In this document: positions 5,935 through 14,161 of the stretch, piece by piece
Layout of the letters: every line of letters begins with the position of its first letter
How positions within the stretch are numbered: the first letter of the stretch is position 1
Assembly: GCA_031368465.1 (NCBI GenBank)
Contig: JANMNT010000129.1
Span: forward strand, 1-14,268
Length of the DNA: 14,268 nt
DNA from: UKL13-2 sp031368465
GTDB lineage: Bacteria; Pseudomonadota; Gammaproteobacteria; Burkholderiales; Usitatibacteraceae
Direction: 5' to 3'
The notes under the pieces: generated by a model
Database searches by the model: none
Told to the model about the DNA's origin: nothing
What the model saw: only the letters and a program-made list of their open reading frames with translations
Translations under genes and position numbers: made by a program

Positions 5935-6821
5935 GCGGGATCAACCGTGATCGTCATACTGATGTCAAAACTATCACCGCGACCAATCAACCGTGTACCG
6001 GTGTTCGCCACACCTTTCGCCGCGAGCGCAAAGGCATTGTTGATGTTGGAGACGGGCTCCAGCGCAATAAAGTTGCGGCCGTCATTGGGCGCAAAACAAA
6101 CGATGTTGTTACACGCGCTGCTGGCCGTGACGATGGTGCGATGCGTCGCGCAGGCGAGTACCGCTCGGCGCGACCAGCCGACAAAACAGTTATCCACCTT
6201 CCAGTCGAATACACCACGCGCCTTTGCGAAATCAGCTTCAGCGGGTGTGGCAATAAGTTTGGTGGGCAGTTTGTCTTCGCCCATCTCCCACACACCGGTC
6301 CAATCAGATTGCAGCGTGGTGGCTTTGTCGATCGGGAAAAACGGGTGAAAGCCGAGACCAACCGGCATCGGCTGGGCATCGAGGTTTGTGGCACGTATCG
6401 CTAACGTGACCGCGTTGTTGGTGATGGAAATGGTTTGTTCAGCCTCGAAGGCAAACGGCCAGTCGGCATCAGGTGTGTGTTTGTAGGTCAGAACTACACG
6501 TTGTTTGTCTTCACGTTTGACCTGCCAGGCCCGCTGCCAGCCGACGCCATGGATGGCATGTGGCTCGTTCGAGAAGTTTGGCCGTAGCTGATAGGATTTG
6601 TCGCGCACCACCAATACGCCGTTACCGATGCGGTTGGAAAACGGCACGAGCGGATAACAGCACATCTGTCGTACGGCAGCGGTTTGGATTGCGGAATCTG
6701 CCGTTTTACGCAGGATATCCAGCCCCTTCCACGTCAAACGCGAAATTGCGCCGCCGATGTGCGGCTGCAGATCGAGCTGACAATCGCCGACAACCAGGGA
6801 AATGGCGCGCGGCGCGGTCAC
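5931..6821 (-). CDS. aldose 1-epimerase family mutarotase, GTG start
   Basis: A 296-residue galactose mutarotase-like protein that interconverts sugar anomers. Seen: Asn64-Arg65 in PFSNRIGNG, catalytic His91 in IHGVGW, second catalytic His159 in GLGFHPFF, and base Glu255 in IALEPVSN. It belongs with the YihR/YphB-like aldose epimerases; sulfoquinovose mutarotases come from this group, and one is found in sulfo-ED clusters. Retaining GH31 enzymes release the alpha anomer, so a mutarotase next to the glycosidase would supply the beta anomer to the dehydrogenase. An ATG at 6881 would run 53 bases into the glycosidase gene. The GTG at 6819-6821 is preferred: GAGGA (6826-6830) sits four bases upstream and overlaps the GH31 stop codon. 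Confidence 0.85.
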   Translation of the reverse strand: MTAPRAISLVVGDCQLDLQPHIGGAISRLTWKGLDILRKTADSAIQTAAVRQMCCYPLVPFSNRIGNGVLVVRDKSYQLRPNFSNEPHAIHGVGWQRAWQVKREDKQRVVLTYKHTPDADWPFAFEAEQTISITNNAVTLAIRATNLDAQPMPVGLGFHPFFPIDKATTLQSDWTGVWEMGEDKLPTKLIATPAEADFAKARGVFDWKVDNCFVGWSRRAVLACATHRTIVTASSACNNIVCFAPNDGRNFIALEPVSNINNAFALAAKGVANTGTRLIGRGDSFDISMTITVDPA

Positions 6822-6828
6822 GTCATCC

Positions 6829-9039
6829 TCACGTCGCAAACAGCCGGATACGGTCGACCGAGATGCCGACCAGTTTGCCATCTTGCGATAGGGTCACGGC
6901 GTCGTTCATGACACACGGCGCAGCAGTGGCCTTGCCGAACACCCAGGCGGCTTCAATCGGGGTAGTCAGATCGATCTCACCGGTATGCATCACCGCACGG
7001 CCAAGACACAACACATGGCCCTCACGTCCCCATGCAGGCAATTGGTCGATTGCCTTATGCACTTTGCGCACTTGGCCGCCGGCAATCCGTTCACCCGTGT
7101 CCAGATCAAACCATGCCTCACCGGCCGGAAAATAAACTTCGACGTGGCCGCCCGGTTGAATAATGGGTGCCACCAACAGCGCATCTCCAAACAGGTATTG
7201 GCCTTCAAATGATCGCGCCAATCGATCGTCTGGAAACGCCAGCGGCATCGCCCGCATCAACGGTAGGCCGGTCGCCTCCGCTTGTGCCGAGGCACCCAGC
7301 ATGTAAGGAATCAAGCGGTAACGAAACGCCAGCAGCTTCTTGGCTATCGACTCGGCTTCCGCGCCAAACGCCCACGGTTCACGTTCGCCAATGCCGTGAT
7401 AACGAAAGTGCGAACAGAAAATGCCGTTGGCGGTCCAGCGTAAATAGAGCTCGGTATCGGGTTGTTGTGCGCCATAAAATCCACCGACATCGGTTGCGTA
7501 GTACGGCACGCCGCTCATGCCATAGCCGAGTCCGCCGCGAATACTTGCCGCCATTCCCTCCCAATCGGTTTGCGGATCACCGCCCCATTGCATCGGAAAG
7601 CGCTGACTGCCGATAAAACCATCGCGACCCCACACCATGGCCGGCCCGCGTCCGTTCGCATTGTTGTAGCGCTGCGTCGCATTCCACACACATTGGTTAT
7701 AGAGCAAGGGATAAACGTTATGCAAACGCCTGCCACTGTCGCCGTTGTGCGCCACCATGTCGTCTTCGACCTGTTCGCCAAAATCGGTCTTGATCACGTC
7801 GACGCCATCGTCGAATAACCGGTCATGGCTGTCGGCCCAAAACTTTGCGGCTTCCGGATGGGTGAAATCGAGCACACCGGACGGCGGTAACGGCGTCAGC
7901 ACGTTGCCAAACGGATCATCGGTCGGATCCTTGACCCAATCAAACACATATGCGCTGCCGTCTTGTTTTTTCAGCAACCAGCCTTTTTTGTCGAGTTCAG
8001 CAAACAATGGGTTGTGCACCGACACATAGGGGTACTCCCAGGCACACACCTTCAAATCATAGGCACGCAACGCTCCGAGGATTTTTTTCGGGTTGGTGTC
8101 GGGGCCATAAAAACGGCTTTTGTCCCATTCAAATGAAAAACGTGTGCGAACCTCCCACGCAGCGCGCCCATCCAGTGTGATGACATCACACGGGATACCG
8201 CGTCGGCGCACCTCGGCGGCGGTGTCGATTACCTCCTGCGGCACCTTGTAATAGGCGCGGGACAGCCACATGCCGTAACTCCACAGAGGCGGGATCGGCG
8301 CGCGTCCTGTCAGCGCCGTATAACGATCCAGAATATCGGCTGGCGTTCCGGTGAAGAGGAATAGATCGAGCACCTCGTCCTCTACCTCAAGCACGTAACT
8401 GCGGTGTGACCATTGCGGGTAACCCACACCGTGCCGTACCAACCCCGGCGTATGCGCGAGTAAACCCCAGCCGTCCGGGCTCCAGCAGAATGGAATGTTT
8501 TTGTACGACAACTCGGTATTAACACCCAGCGCGTCTTCGGTGCGACCGCGCACTAGTTGCCCGCGTTTATTGAGTGGACCAAATTTTTCGCCAAACCCAT
8601 AAACAGCCGTGTCGCTGTCGAGCGCAAACGACGCGCACCAGTGTTGTGGTTCACCCGCTTCGCGTCCAAACGCCGGCAATCGTGTGCGGCCACGGAAATG
8701 TTGGTCGGTGATTGATGTGAGAACAGTCTTGCCGTCCTTGGTCAAAAAAATGCGCAACGGTGCGGTTTCGATGGTCAACGTCACGTCGTTAACGGAAACA
8801 CACCACGCGCTTTCCGATGCAGCCACGCTGATCGTGCCGGACGCGGCCGCCAGCTGCAACAAACCGTAATCCGGCAACCGCGACTGTCCGATGGTCACAC
8901 GCAGCGTATCTGCCGCGTGCGCGGACACCACCATCGGCACGTCTTCAACCAAAAAACGTGCATGCGTTGCGTCAGCGTCAATAAAATGCACGTCGCCGAG
9001 GCGCTTAAAATTTTGTTGTTGAAAACCATCTGACGCCAA
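6829..9039 (-). CDS. GH31 family alpha-glycosidase (cytoplasmic), substrate uncertain
   Basis: A 736-residue family GH31 retaining alpha-glycosidase. The nucleophile motif KTDFGE (Asp419) and acid/base WGGD (Asp488), plus PFCWSPDGWG, LKVCAWEYPY and the DVGGF loop, place it near YicI-type alpha-xylosidases; sulfoquinovosidase YihQ has a MADFGE-type motif instead. At the -1 pocket, where YicI has DCF and alpha-glucosidases DID, this protein has Asp290-Gly291-Arg292, with further arginines at 298 and 300. Arg298 lines up by eye with the sulfonate-binding Arg301 of YihQ. There is no signal peptide, so it would act on imported glycosides. The start is a TTG with a good AGGAG (9047-9051) seven bases upstream; the ATG at 9096 has no ribosome site and begins within a hairpin. 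It follows the transporter genes after a 125-base leader. It may be an alpha-xylosidase, an alpha-glucosidase or an unusual sulfoquinovosidase. Confidence 0.88.
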   Translation of the reverse strand: MASDGFQQQNFKRLGDVHFIDADATHARFLVEDVPMVVSAHAADTLRVTIGQSRLPDYGLLQLAAASGTISVAASESAWCVSVNDVTLTIETAPLRIFLTKDGKTVLTSITDQHFRGRTRLPAFGREAGEPQHWCASFALDSDTAVYGFGEKFGPLNKRGQLVRGRTEDALGVNTELSYKNIPFCWSPDGWGLLAHTPGLVRHGVGYPQWSHRSYVLEVEDEVLDLFLFTGTPADILDRYTALTGRAPIPPLWSYGMWLSRAYYKVPQEVIDTAAEVRRRGIPCDVITLDGRAAWEVRTRFSFEWDKSRFYGPDTNPKKILGALRAYDLKVCAWEYPYVSVHNPLFAELDKKGWLLKKQDGSAYVFDWVKDPTDDPFGNVLTPLPPSGVLDFTHPEAAKFWADSHDRLFDDGVDVIKTDFGEQVEDDMVAHNGDSGRRLHNVYPLLYNQCVWNATQRYNNANGRGPAMVWGRDGFIGSQRFPMQWGGDPQTDWEGMAASIRGGLGYGMSGVPYYATDVGGFYGAQQPDTELYLRWTANGIFCSHFRYHGIGEREPWAFGAEAESIAKKLLAFRYRLIPYMLGASAQAEATGLPLMRAMPLAFPDDRLARSFEGQYLFGDALLVAPIIQPGGHVEVYFPAGEAWFDLDTGERIAGGQVRKVHKAIDQLPAWGREGHVLCLGRAVMHTGEIDLTTPIEAAWVFGKATAAPCVMNDAVTLSQDGKLVGISVDRIRLFAT

Positions 9040-9046
9040 AGCACTG

Positions 9047-9051
9047 CTCCT
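9047..9051 (-). promoter_or_regulatory. ribosome binding site deciding a TTG start
   Basis: AGGAG on the minus strand, seven bases before TTG 9037-9039. It is the only good ribosome site near the 5' end of the GH31 gene, and homologous-looking sequence begins only downstream of it. Confidence 0.6.
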
Positions 9052-9090
9052 ACAAACAATAACAAAAGTCTTGAAATGACGGCGCGTTTG

Positions 9091-9142
9091 GGGCATTTAT
9101 TGCCCAAAAACCCCGCCGATATTCGGGCTTCAATTTCGCCCG
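9091..9142 (-). promoter_or_regulatory. two small hairpins between transporter and glycosidase genes
   Basis: In the 125-base gap after the second permease gene, CGGGC/GCCCG (9124-9128 with 9138-9142, 9-base loop) and GGGCA/TGCCC (9091-9095 with 9101-9105, 5-base loop) follow one another. A GGGGTTTTT run lies between them on the minus strand, but the T-run is not directly after a stem, so strong termination is unlikely. Partial attenuation or transcript processing between transport and enzyme genes is possible. Confidence 0.35.
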
Positions 9143-9164
9143 GTCAGCGCCGTTCAATAGCCCA

Positions 9165-10022
9165 TTATCCCTTCAAGCCGCCCGACGTCAGACCACTCAC
9201 CACGCGCTCTTGGAAAATCAGTATCACCACCACCACCGGAATCATCGCAATCACCAGCGCAGCTGAGATGGTCGGCCACGGGAACGAGAATTCACCTTGA
9301 TACATTTGAATACCAACCGGTAACGTGCGGTATGCGGCGGCAGAGTTAAACGATAATGCCAACAGAAATTCATCCCACGCATTGACGAAGGCGAGAATAC
9401 CCGCGGTGAATACGCCGGGTGCTGCCAGTGGCACGACAATACGCCACAACGCACCGAGTCGGGTACATCCGTCTATCATCGCCGCATTTTCAAGATCACG
9501 CGGGATGTCCTGGAAGAAGCTCACCAGGATGAGTGTACAGATCGGCAGGTTCAACACGGTGTACGGCAGCACCAGCGCCCAATAACTATTGAGCAATCCG
9601 AGGCCGCGCATGATTTCAAATAACGGCACCATCAAGGTCACGAGCGGGAACATGGAGACGGCGATGATCGAGGTCAGAATTGCGCCGCGATATTTAAGGT
9701 TCAGTCGTGCAATCGCATAAGCGGCGAGTGCGCTGATAAATAGTGACAACGCCATTGCGGAAAGCGCCACGATGGCGCTATTGAGCAAATAGTGCGGCAA
9801 TGGTTGATCACGAAACGCAGCGATGAAATTGTTCAAGGTTGGTGAATGCGGAATCCACGTGATGGGTTTTGCGGTCAGTTCGATCTCCGCTTTGAAGGCG
9901 GTAGCCAATATCCACATTGCCGGGAAAAAACCGTTCAAGAGAACAATTGCCGCGGCAAACCAGCGCAGACGTTTGCCGGTGAACATGCCTCCGCCCAGAC
10001 CGGTGTTTAGGGTTGCGCTCAT
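9165..10022 (-). CDS. CUT1 sugar ABC transporter permease (MalG-like)
   Basis: A 285-residue inner-membrane permease with six hydrophobic segments, starting with WFAAAIVLLNGFFPAMWILATA at about 21-42 apart from single breaks. The cytoplasmic EAA loop that docks on the ATPase is at about 178-202 (ENAAMIDGCTRLGALWRI), and the C-terminus GLTSGGLKG is typical of MalG-type subunits. It pairs with the permease encoded just upstream, whose stop overlaps this ATG by four bases (ATGA). Together with the ATPase and binding protein it would import an oligosaccharide or glycoside for the GH31 enzyme. In sulfoquinovose clusters of Agrobacterium and Rhizobium a transporter of this class imports sulfoquinovosyl glycerol. 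The family is certain and the substrate unknown. Confidence 0.9.
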   Translation of the reverse strand: MSATLNTGLGGGMFTGKRLRWFAAAIVLLNGFFPAMWILATAFKAEIELTAKPITWIPHSPTLNNFIAAFRDQPLPHYLLNSAIVALSAMALSLFISALAAYAIARLNLKYRGAILTSIIAVSMFPLVTLMVPLFEIMRGLGLLNSYWALVLPYTVLNLPICTLILVSFFQDIPRDLENAAMIDGCTRLGALWRIVVPLAAPGVFTAGILAFVNAWDEFLLALSFNSAAAYRTLPVGIQMYQGEFSFPWPTISAALVIAMIPVVVVILIFQERVVSGLTSGGLKG

Positions 10023-10924
10023 TTGCCGTCCGCCTTTACGTAGCGCAGGTAAATGAAAGTGGTTGCCATCGACAGACCAAACATTACCACTGCCAGTGCC
10101 GAGCTATAACCGAGATCGAGATAATCGACCGCGTTCATGTGGATATACATCGCCAGGGTCTGCGTTTCTTCGCCGGGGCCGGGCATGCTGTAGGGAATAT
10201 CAAACGACTGAATCGCCGTGAGGGTGCGGAATATGAGTGCGACCAACATCGACGGCACCAACAATGGCAGCGTGATGTCAGTGAACTGCCGCCATTTGCT
10301 CGCACCGTCGACATCTGCCGCTTCGTAAAGCGACTTCGGAATCGTCTGCAATCCCGCCAACAAAATAAGCGCCATGAATGATGATGTTTTCCAGATGGTG
10401 GCGATACAGATCGCCATCATTGTTAAGATCGGCGAGTTAAACCAAATTTGCGGTGCCAGTCCCACGCGCTGCAGCAGGTCGTTAAACACACCGTACTCAC
10501 TGTGAAAAAACCAAGCGAAGATCAGGCCGACAAAAGCGAGCGGTGTGGCCCACGGCAGCAGCAGCGACAATCGAATCGGCCCACGCCACTTAAACGGCAT
10601 GTTTGCCAGCAGCGCCAACCCGAGCCCGACAACCAGAGAGCCGGGTACCGTAACCAACACAATGATCATGGTGTTTTTTGTCGCACGCCAAAACTGCGCA
10701 TCCGCCAGCAGCAGTGTGTAATTCTCCAGACCCACCCAGCGCGACGGCGCGCCGGTGAGCAACCGGACGTCGTTAAAACTGTTCCAGACCAGCGTCGCAA
10801 CCGGATACACAACGATGATGGAGATAAAAATAAATGCCGGCGCCAACAGCAGTGCCGCGAGTGTGGTCTCGTTCATATCGGCGAGCCGATCAAATAACGG
10901 GCGTTTAGGTTGAGTGGAGTTCAT
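10019..10924 (-). CDS. CUT1 sugar ABC transporter permease (MalF-like)
   Basis: A 301-residue inner-membrane permease with an N-terminal cytoplasmic stretch and six hydrophobic segments, the first at about LAALLLAPAFIFISIIVVYP (residues 22-41). The EAA loop, starting YEAADVDGASKWRQF at about 200-214 and ending LPLLVPS, is the ATPase contact. A longer reading frame starting at 11011 would overlap the binding-protein gene by 80 bases; the ATG at 10922-10924, seven bases after that gene's stop, gives the normal MalF-like start (MNSTQPKRP), so it is chosen. The stop overlaps the start of the next permease gene. No ribosome site is strong, so coupling to the upstream gene is likely. Confidence 0.9.
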   Translation of the reverse strand: MNSTQPKRPLFDRLADMNETTLAALLLAPAFIFISIIVVYPVATLVWNSFNDVRLLTGAPSRWVGLENYTLLLADAQFWRATKNTMIIVLVTVPGSLVVGLGLALLANMPFKWRGPIRLSLLLPWATPLAFVGLIFAWFFHSEYGVFNDLLQRVGLAPQIWFNSPILTMMAICIATIWKTSSFMALILLAGLQTIPKSLYEAADVDGASKWRQFTDITLPLLVPSMLVALIFRTLTAIQSFDIPYSMPGPGEETQTLAMYIHMNAVDYLDLGYSSALAVVMFGLSMATTFIYLRYVKADGK

Positions 10925-10931
10925 TGCGCGT

Positions 10932-12233
10932 TTACCGTAGAGCCCGCTTAATACGATGCTCGATTTCATCCAGCGCCGCATCGGGCTTTCGCGCGCCCGC
11001 CATGACCGCATTGGTGTTCAAGCGCAGCGCATCGGATATCGGCCGATACATGGGGGTCACGGGGCGGGGGCGCGCGGTTTCGACCACCGGCAGTGCATCC
11101 GCCAGCCACGGGTTCACACGCAACACATCGGGGTCGGTAAACACGTCGGCAAACACCGGTTGCATCGAGCCGCGGATGGCAAGTTGTTTTGCCACTGCCG
11201 GGCTGGATAACCAACGCACCAACTTCATGGTCTCAGGTTTGTTTCGTGAAAACGCGGACACCGCCCAACTCCAGCCTCCCATACAAGACACCGACTCACC
11301 ACCCGGCATCGCGGGCAGTTTCACCACGCCGACCTTGCCCTTCACGCGCGAGTCGGCGCCACTTTGAAACAGATTCCAGCCGTAGCCCCAAAGTACGCCG
11401 AACACCACCCGACCAGCTTGAAACTCCTTGCGTGTATCGTCGGTACCGACTTCCGAAACGTTCGCTTTGCTAACGCCGTCACTAACCATTTGACGCCACA
11501 TGGCAAGCCCCGCCTCAGCTTTCTGGCGATCGAACTGCAGTTTGCCGTCCTTAACCACTTCGCCGCCCATGCTCCAGTACGGCAACAAGAATGTGCAAAC
11601 CGTGCCTTCGATGGCTTTGGCTTGGAAACTCAGCCCCTGTAGGTTTGGATCTCTTTCTTGCGCCATGACTTTCTTGGCGATTCGTGCGAGTTCGGGCCAG
11701 GTCGTTGGCGGTTTTTCGCCGACCTTTTCCAATAGATCCTTGCGGTAATAGAGGTACATCGCGTCCGAAAACGCCGGCAACGAAATCGTTTTGCCGTCGA
11801 TGGTATTCGCTGCGCGGTACAGCGGCAAATAACGCGAAAGAAATGCCTCCCGTTCGTTGCCGAGGCCGAGATAGGGGTCGATGGGCTCCGCCCATTTTGC
11901 AGCCGCGTATTGCGCGGGCCGGACAACGTCGATCAAAAATGCATCGAGTGACGTATCCCGTGCCGTCAACACAGTATTGAGATAACGCTGGAGTAACTCG
12001 GATGTGGCACCGCCAGATTCGAGGGTGACCTTCACTCCCGGATTCGCCGCTTCGTAGTCCTTCAGGAGTTCGCGAAAAATATCCGGACGGTGTTGACCGC
12101 CGACGAGTACCTTGAGATTCGTTTGCGCCGGCACTTGCGCTTGCAGCGCGCTGCACATGGTCGCCAGTACTGCGGTCATGAGGACGAGCCGGATGGCAAT
12201 CCGCGAAGAACCGAAAGACGGGTTGATGTTCAC
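10932..12233 (-). CDS. sugar ABC transporter periplasmic binding protein, GTG start
   Basis: A 433-residue family 1 extracellular solute-binding protein (MalE/UgpB-like). The N-terminus is a Sec signal peptide: basic Arg11 and Arg15, hydrophobic core at about 16-30, and a likely cut after ALQA (residue 32). A cysteine at 27 does not fit a lipobox, so it is a soluble periplasmic protein. The mature part starts with the LKVLVGGQHRPDIF strand typical of this fold. It captures the sugar and delivers it to the two permeases. The start is a GTG that shares its G with the stop TAG of the ATPase gene (TAGTG), so translation depends on coupling. By context it is analogous to SmoF, the sulfoquinovosyl glycerol binder of Agrobacterium, but no ligand-binding residues can be assigned by eye. 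Confidence 0.9.
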   Translation of the reverse strand: MNINPSFGSSRIAIRLVLMTAVLATMCSALQAQVPAQTNLKVLVGGQHRPDIFRELLKDYEAANPGVKVTLESGGATSELLQRYLNTVLTARDTSLDAFLIDVVRPAQYAAAKWAEPIDPYLGLGNEREAFLSRYLPLYRAANTIDGKTISLPAFSDAMYLYYRKDLLEKVGEKPPTTWPELARIAKKVMAQERDPNLQGLSFQAKAIEGTVCTFLLPYWSMGGEVVKDGKLQFDRQKAEAGLAMWRQMVSDGVSKANVSEVGTDDTRKEFQAGRVVFGVLWGYGWNLFQSGADSRVKGKVGVVKLPAMPGGESVSCMGGWSWAVSAFSRNKPETMKLVRWLSSPAVAKQLAIRGSMQPVFADVFTDPDVLRVNPWLADALPVVETARPRPVTPMYRPISDALRLNTNAVMAGARKPDAALDEIEHRIKRALR

Positions 12234-13348
12234 TAGAGAGCCACGCCGTTGGCGCGATCAAACAAATGGCACTTTTGCATATCGACGTAGATGGTCACTG
12301 AATCGCCGGGTCGATGGTTGACCGACGGCGGCATCCGTGCGATGACCTCTCCGCCGGCACAGGAGAACGTCACCAGTGTTTCGGCGCCCAGTGGCTCGGC
12401 GACCACGACAGTTCCGGACACTGCCGCCTTTTCTCCTCCGGCTTCAACACTGATGTCCTCCGGGCGAACGCCGAACTCGATGTCGAGCCCTCTCCCAATC
12501 AAACCCGCCACACGCGTTCGCCAGCTTGGCGCAAGTGGCAGTCGAACCCCCCCGGTCAGCACAACCGTTGCAGCGTCGTCAGACACCTCAAGGCTGCCCT
12601 GCAAAAAATTCATCGGTGGTGCGCCGGTAAAACCCGCCACAAATTTTGAAACGGGTTGGTTGTAGATCTCGTCCGGCGTGCCGACTTGCATGATGTTGCC
12701 ACCAGAGAGCACGACAATGCGTTGCGCCAATGTCATGGCTTCAACCTGATCGTGCGTCACATAGATGGTCGTGGCGCCGAGGCGTTGATGCAACTTCTTG
12801 ATCTCGGTTCGCATTTCGCTACGAAGCAGCGCGTCGAGATTAGAGAGCGGCTCATCAAACAAAAATGCCTTGGGTTGACGCACGATCGCACGACCCATCG
12901 CGACACGCTGCCGTTGGCCGCCGGAGAGTGCGCGCGGTTTGCGTTCGAGTAAATGTTCGATCTTCAAAATCGCGGCAGCGTCGTTCACGCGTTTTTTGAT
13001 TTCATCTTCCGAAAATTTGCGCAAGCGCAGGCCAAATGCCAAGTTCTCGAATACATCCTTGTGCGGATACAACGCGTAGTCCTGAAACACCATGGCGATG
13101 TCGCGCTCGCGTGGTGCGAGATCGTTAGCGACCCGACCGTCGATGGAAATGGTGCCGCCGCTGATGGATTCGAGGCCGGCGATCATGCGTAGCAGTGTCG
13201 ATTTGCCGCAACCAGACGGTCCGACAAAAACCACAAATTCGCCTTGCGTAATTTCCAAATCGATGCCGTGAATGATCTTGACACCCTCTTTGGTGCCGTT
13301 GTCGTAGACTTTGGTGACCTTCTGTAATGAGACGCCGGACACAGTCAA
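12233..13348 (-). CDS. sugar ABC transporter ATPase (MalK/UgpC-like), TTG start
   Basis: A 371-residue ATP-binding subunit. Seen: Walker A GPSGCGKST at 43-51, Q-loop Gln89, signature LSGGQ at 141-145, Walker B FLFDEP at 162-167, switch His199, then a C-terminal TOBE/MalK regulatory region at about 240-371 containing the FGVRPEDI element. The length is normal for UgpC/MsmK proteins. The gene starts with TTG in a TTGA overlap with the aldolase stop (13345-13348); a GTG two codons further in is possible. It powers the two permeases encoded downstream. This gene order (ATPase first, then binding protein and permeases) is less common than binding protein first. Confidence 0.92.
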   Translation of the reverse strand: MTVSGVSLQKVTKVYDNGTKEGVKIIHGIDLEITQGEFVVFVGPSGCGKSTLLRMIAGLESISGGTISIDGRVANDLAPRERDIAMVFQDYALYPHKDVFENLAFGLRLRKFSEDEIKKRVNDAAAILKIEHLLERKPRALSGGQRQRVAMGRAIVRQPKAFLFDEPLSNLDALLRSEMRTEIKKLHQRLGATTIYVTHDQVEAMTLAQRIVVLSGGNIMQVGTPDEIYNQPVSKFVAGFTGAPPMNFLQGSLEVSDDAATVVLTGGVRLPLAPSWRTRVAGLIGRGLDIEFGVRPEDISVEAGGEKAAVSGTVVVAEPLGAETLVTFSCAGGEVIARMPPSVNHRPGDSVTIYVDMQKCHLFDRANGVAL

Positions 13349-14154
13349 TACACCGATGAGTTGACCGCTTTGGCCAGTGATGGCTTGAGCGCGCTAATTA
13401 TCGCATTCGCCTGACGCATCATCATGCCCATATCTGAGGCAATCGCCACGTAGCTGTATCCCCAGTCGATGAACTGCCCGACCATCTCGGGTGTGGGGCC
13501 AACGATTCCGATCGGCTTGCCGATTGCCCTGGCGCGTGTGGCGGCATCTTTCAACGCCGCTTGCACTTTCGGGTCTGCAACGTTGCCGATGACACCCATG
13601 CTTGCGGATAAGTCACCAGGCCCCATGAAGAGTGCATCGACGCCTTCAACCGCGGCGATCTCCTCTAGCTTGGCAATCGCCGCCGGTGTTTCAAGTTGGA
13701 TCATCTTGAAAATGCCGTCATTGGCGCGTTTGCCATAGTCCGGTGCAGTGGCGTAACGGCTGGCACGATGCATCGCGGCAAAGCCGCGTGTACCACTGAG
13801 ATCGGTTGCGGTTGGATAACGCGTTGACGCCACGGCGCGTTTGGCGTCCTCCGCGTTTTGCACAAACGGGAACATTAATGTTTGTGCGCCGATATCGAGT
13901 GCGCGTTTGACCAGCACCATGTCATTCCATGCCAACCGCACCACCGGTGTGGCTTTGGTACCGGCGATGGCTTGCAGGATATGGTACGCGTCCTTGTAGT
14001 CAATCGGCACGTGTTCCATATCGACCACCAGCCAGTCAAAACCGGCGCAACCCATCGCCTCGGCGGTCGATTCCGCACCCGACATCAACCAGGTGCCGAG
14101 CGGAACGGAAGGCTGCTTGAGTAACTCGCGGAAGGGATTTACGAATGGGTCCAT
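13345..14154 (-). CDS. HpcH/HpaI-family 2-keto-3-deoxy sugar-acid aldolase, candidate KDSG aldolase
   Basis: A 269-residue class II (metal-dependent) aldolase that would cleave a 2-keto-3-deoxy sugar acid to pyruvate and an aldehyde. Seen: general-base His48 in DWLVVDMEH, Arg73 in VVRLAWND that binds the pyruvate carboxylate, metal ligands Glu155 (LETP) and Asp181 (GPGDLSASMG), and RGFAAMHRASRY, similar to GarL and YfaU. The KDSG aldolase of the Pseudomonas putida SQ1 sulfo-ED pathway also belongs to this family and makes pyruvate plus sulfolactaldehyde. The ATG at 14152-14154 has GAGG (14160-14163) five bases upstream, overlapping the stop of the dehydratase gene; an ATG at 14193 would overlap that gene and is rejected. 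A 2-keto-3-deoxy-pentonate aldolase giving glycolaldehyde is the rival assignment. Confidence 0.87.
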   Translation of the reverse strand: MDPFVNPFRELLKQPSVPLGTWLMSGAESTAEAMGCAGFDWLVVDMEHVPIDYKDAYHILQAIAGTKATPVVRLAWNDMVLVKRALDIGAQTLMFPFVQNAEDAKRAVASTRYPTATDLSGTRGFAAMHRASRYATAPDYGKRANDGIFKMIQLETPAAIAKLEEIAAVEGVDALFMGPGDLSASMGVIGNVADPKVQAALKDAATRARAIGKPIGIVGPTPEMVGQFIDWGYSYVAIASDMGMMMRQANAIISALKPSLAKAVNSSVY

Positions 14155-14161
14155 AAAGGCC

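Noticed and set aside
6829..9039. Straight call of the GH31 gene as a YihQ-type sulfoquinovosidase
   Set aside because: The catalytic motif is KTDFGE rather than the YihQ MADFGE type, and the Trp of the YihQ sulfonate site appears to be Phe here; only an arginine-rich pocket supports it.
9091..9142. Intrinsic terminator after the permease genes
   Set aside because: The stems are only 5 bp and the T-run does not directly follow a stem in the direction of transcription.
10448..10897. Plus-strand frame of 149 codons rich in Gln and Arg
   Set aside because: Composition typical of an antisense shadow of a membrane permease gene.
12138..12233. Binding protein as a lipoprotein through Cys27
   Set aside because: The residues before the cysteine (LATM) do not form a lipobox, and a good signal peptidase I site follows at ALQA.
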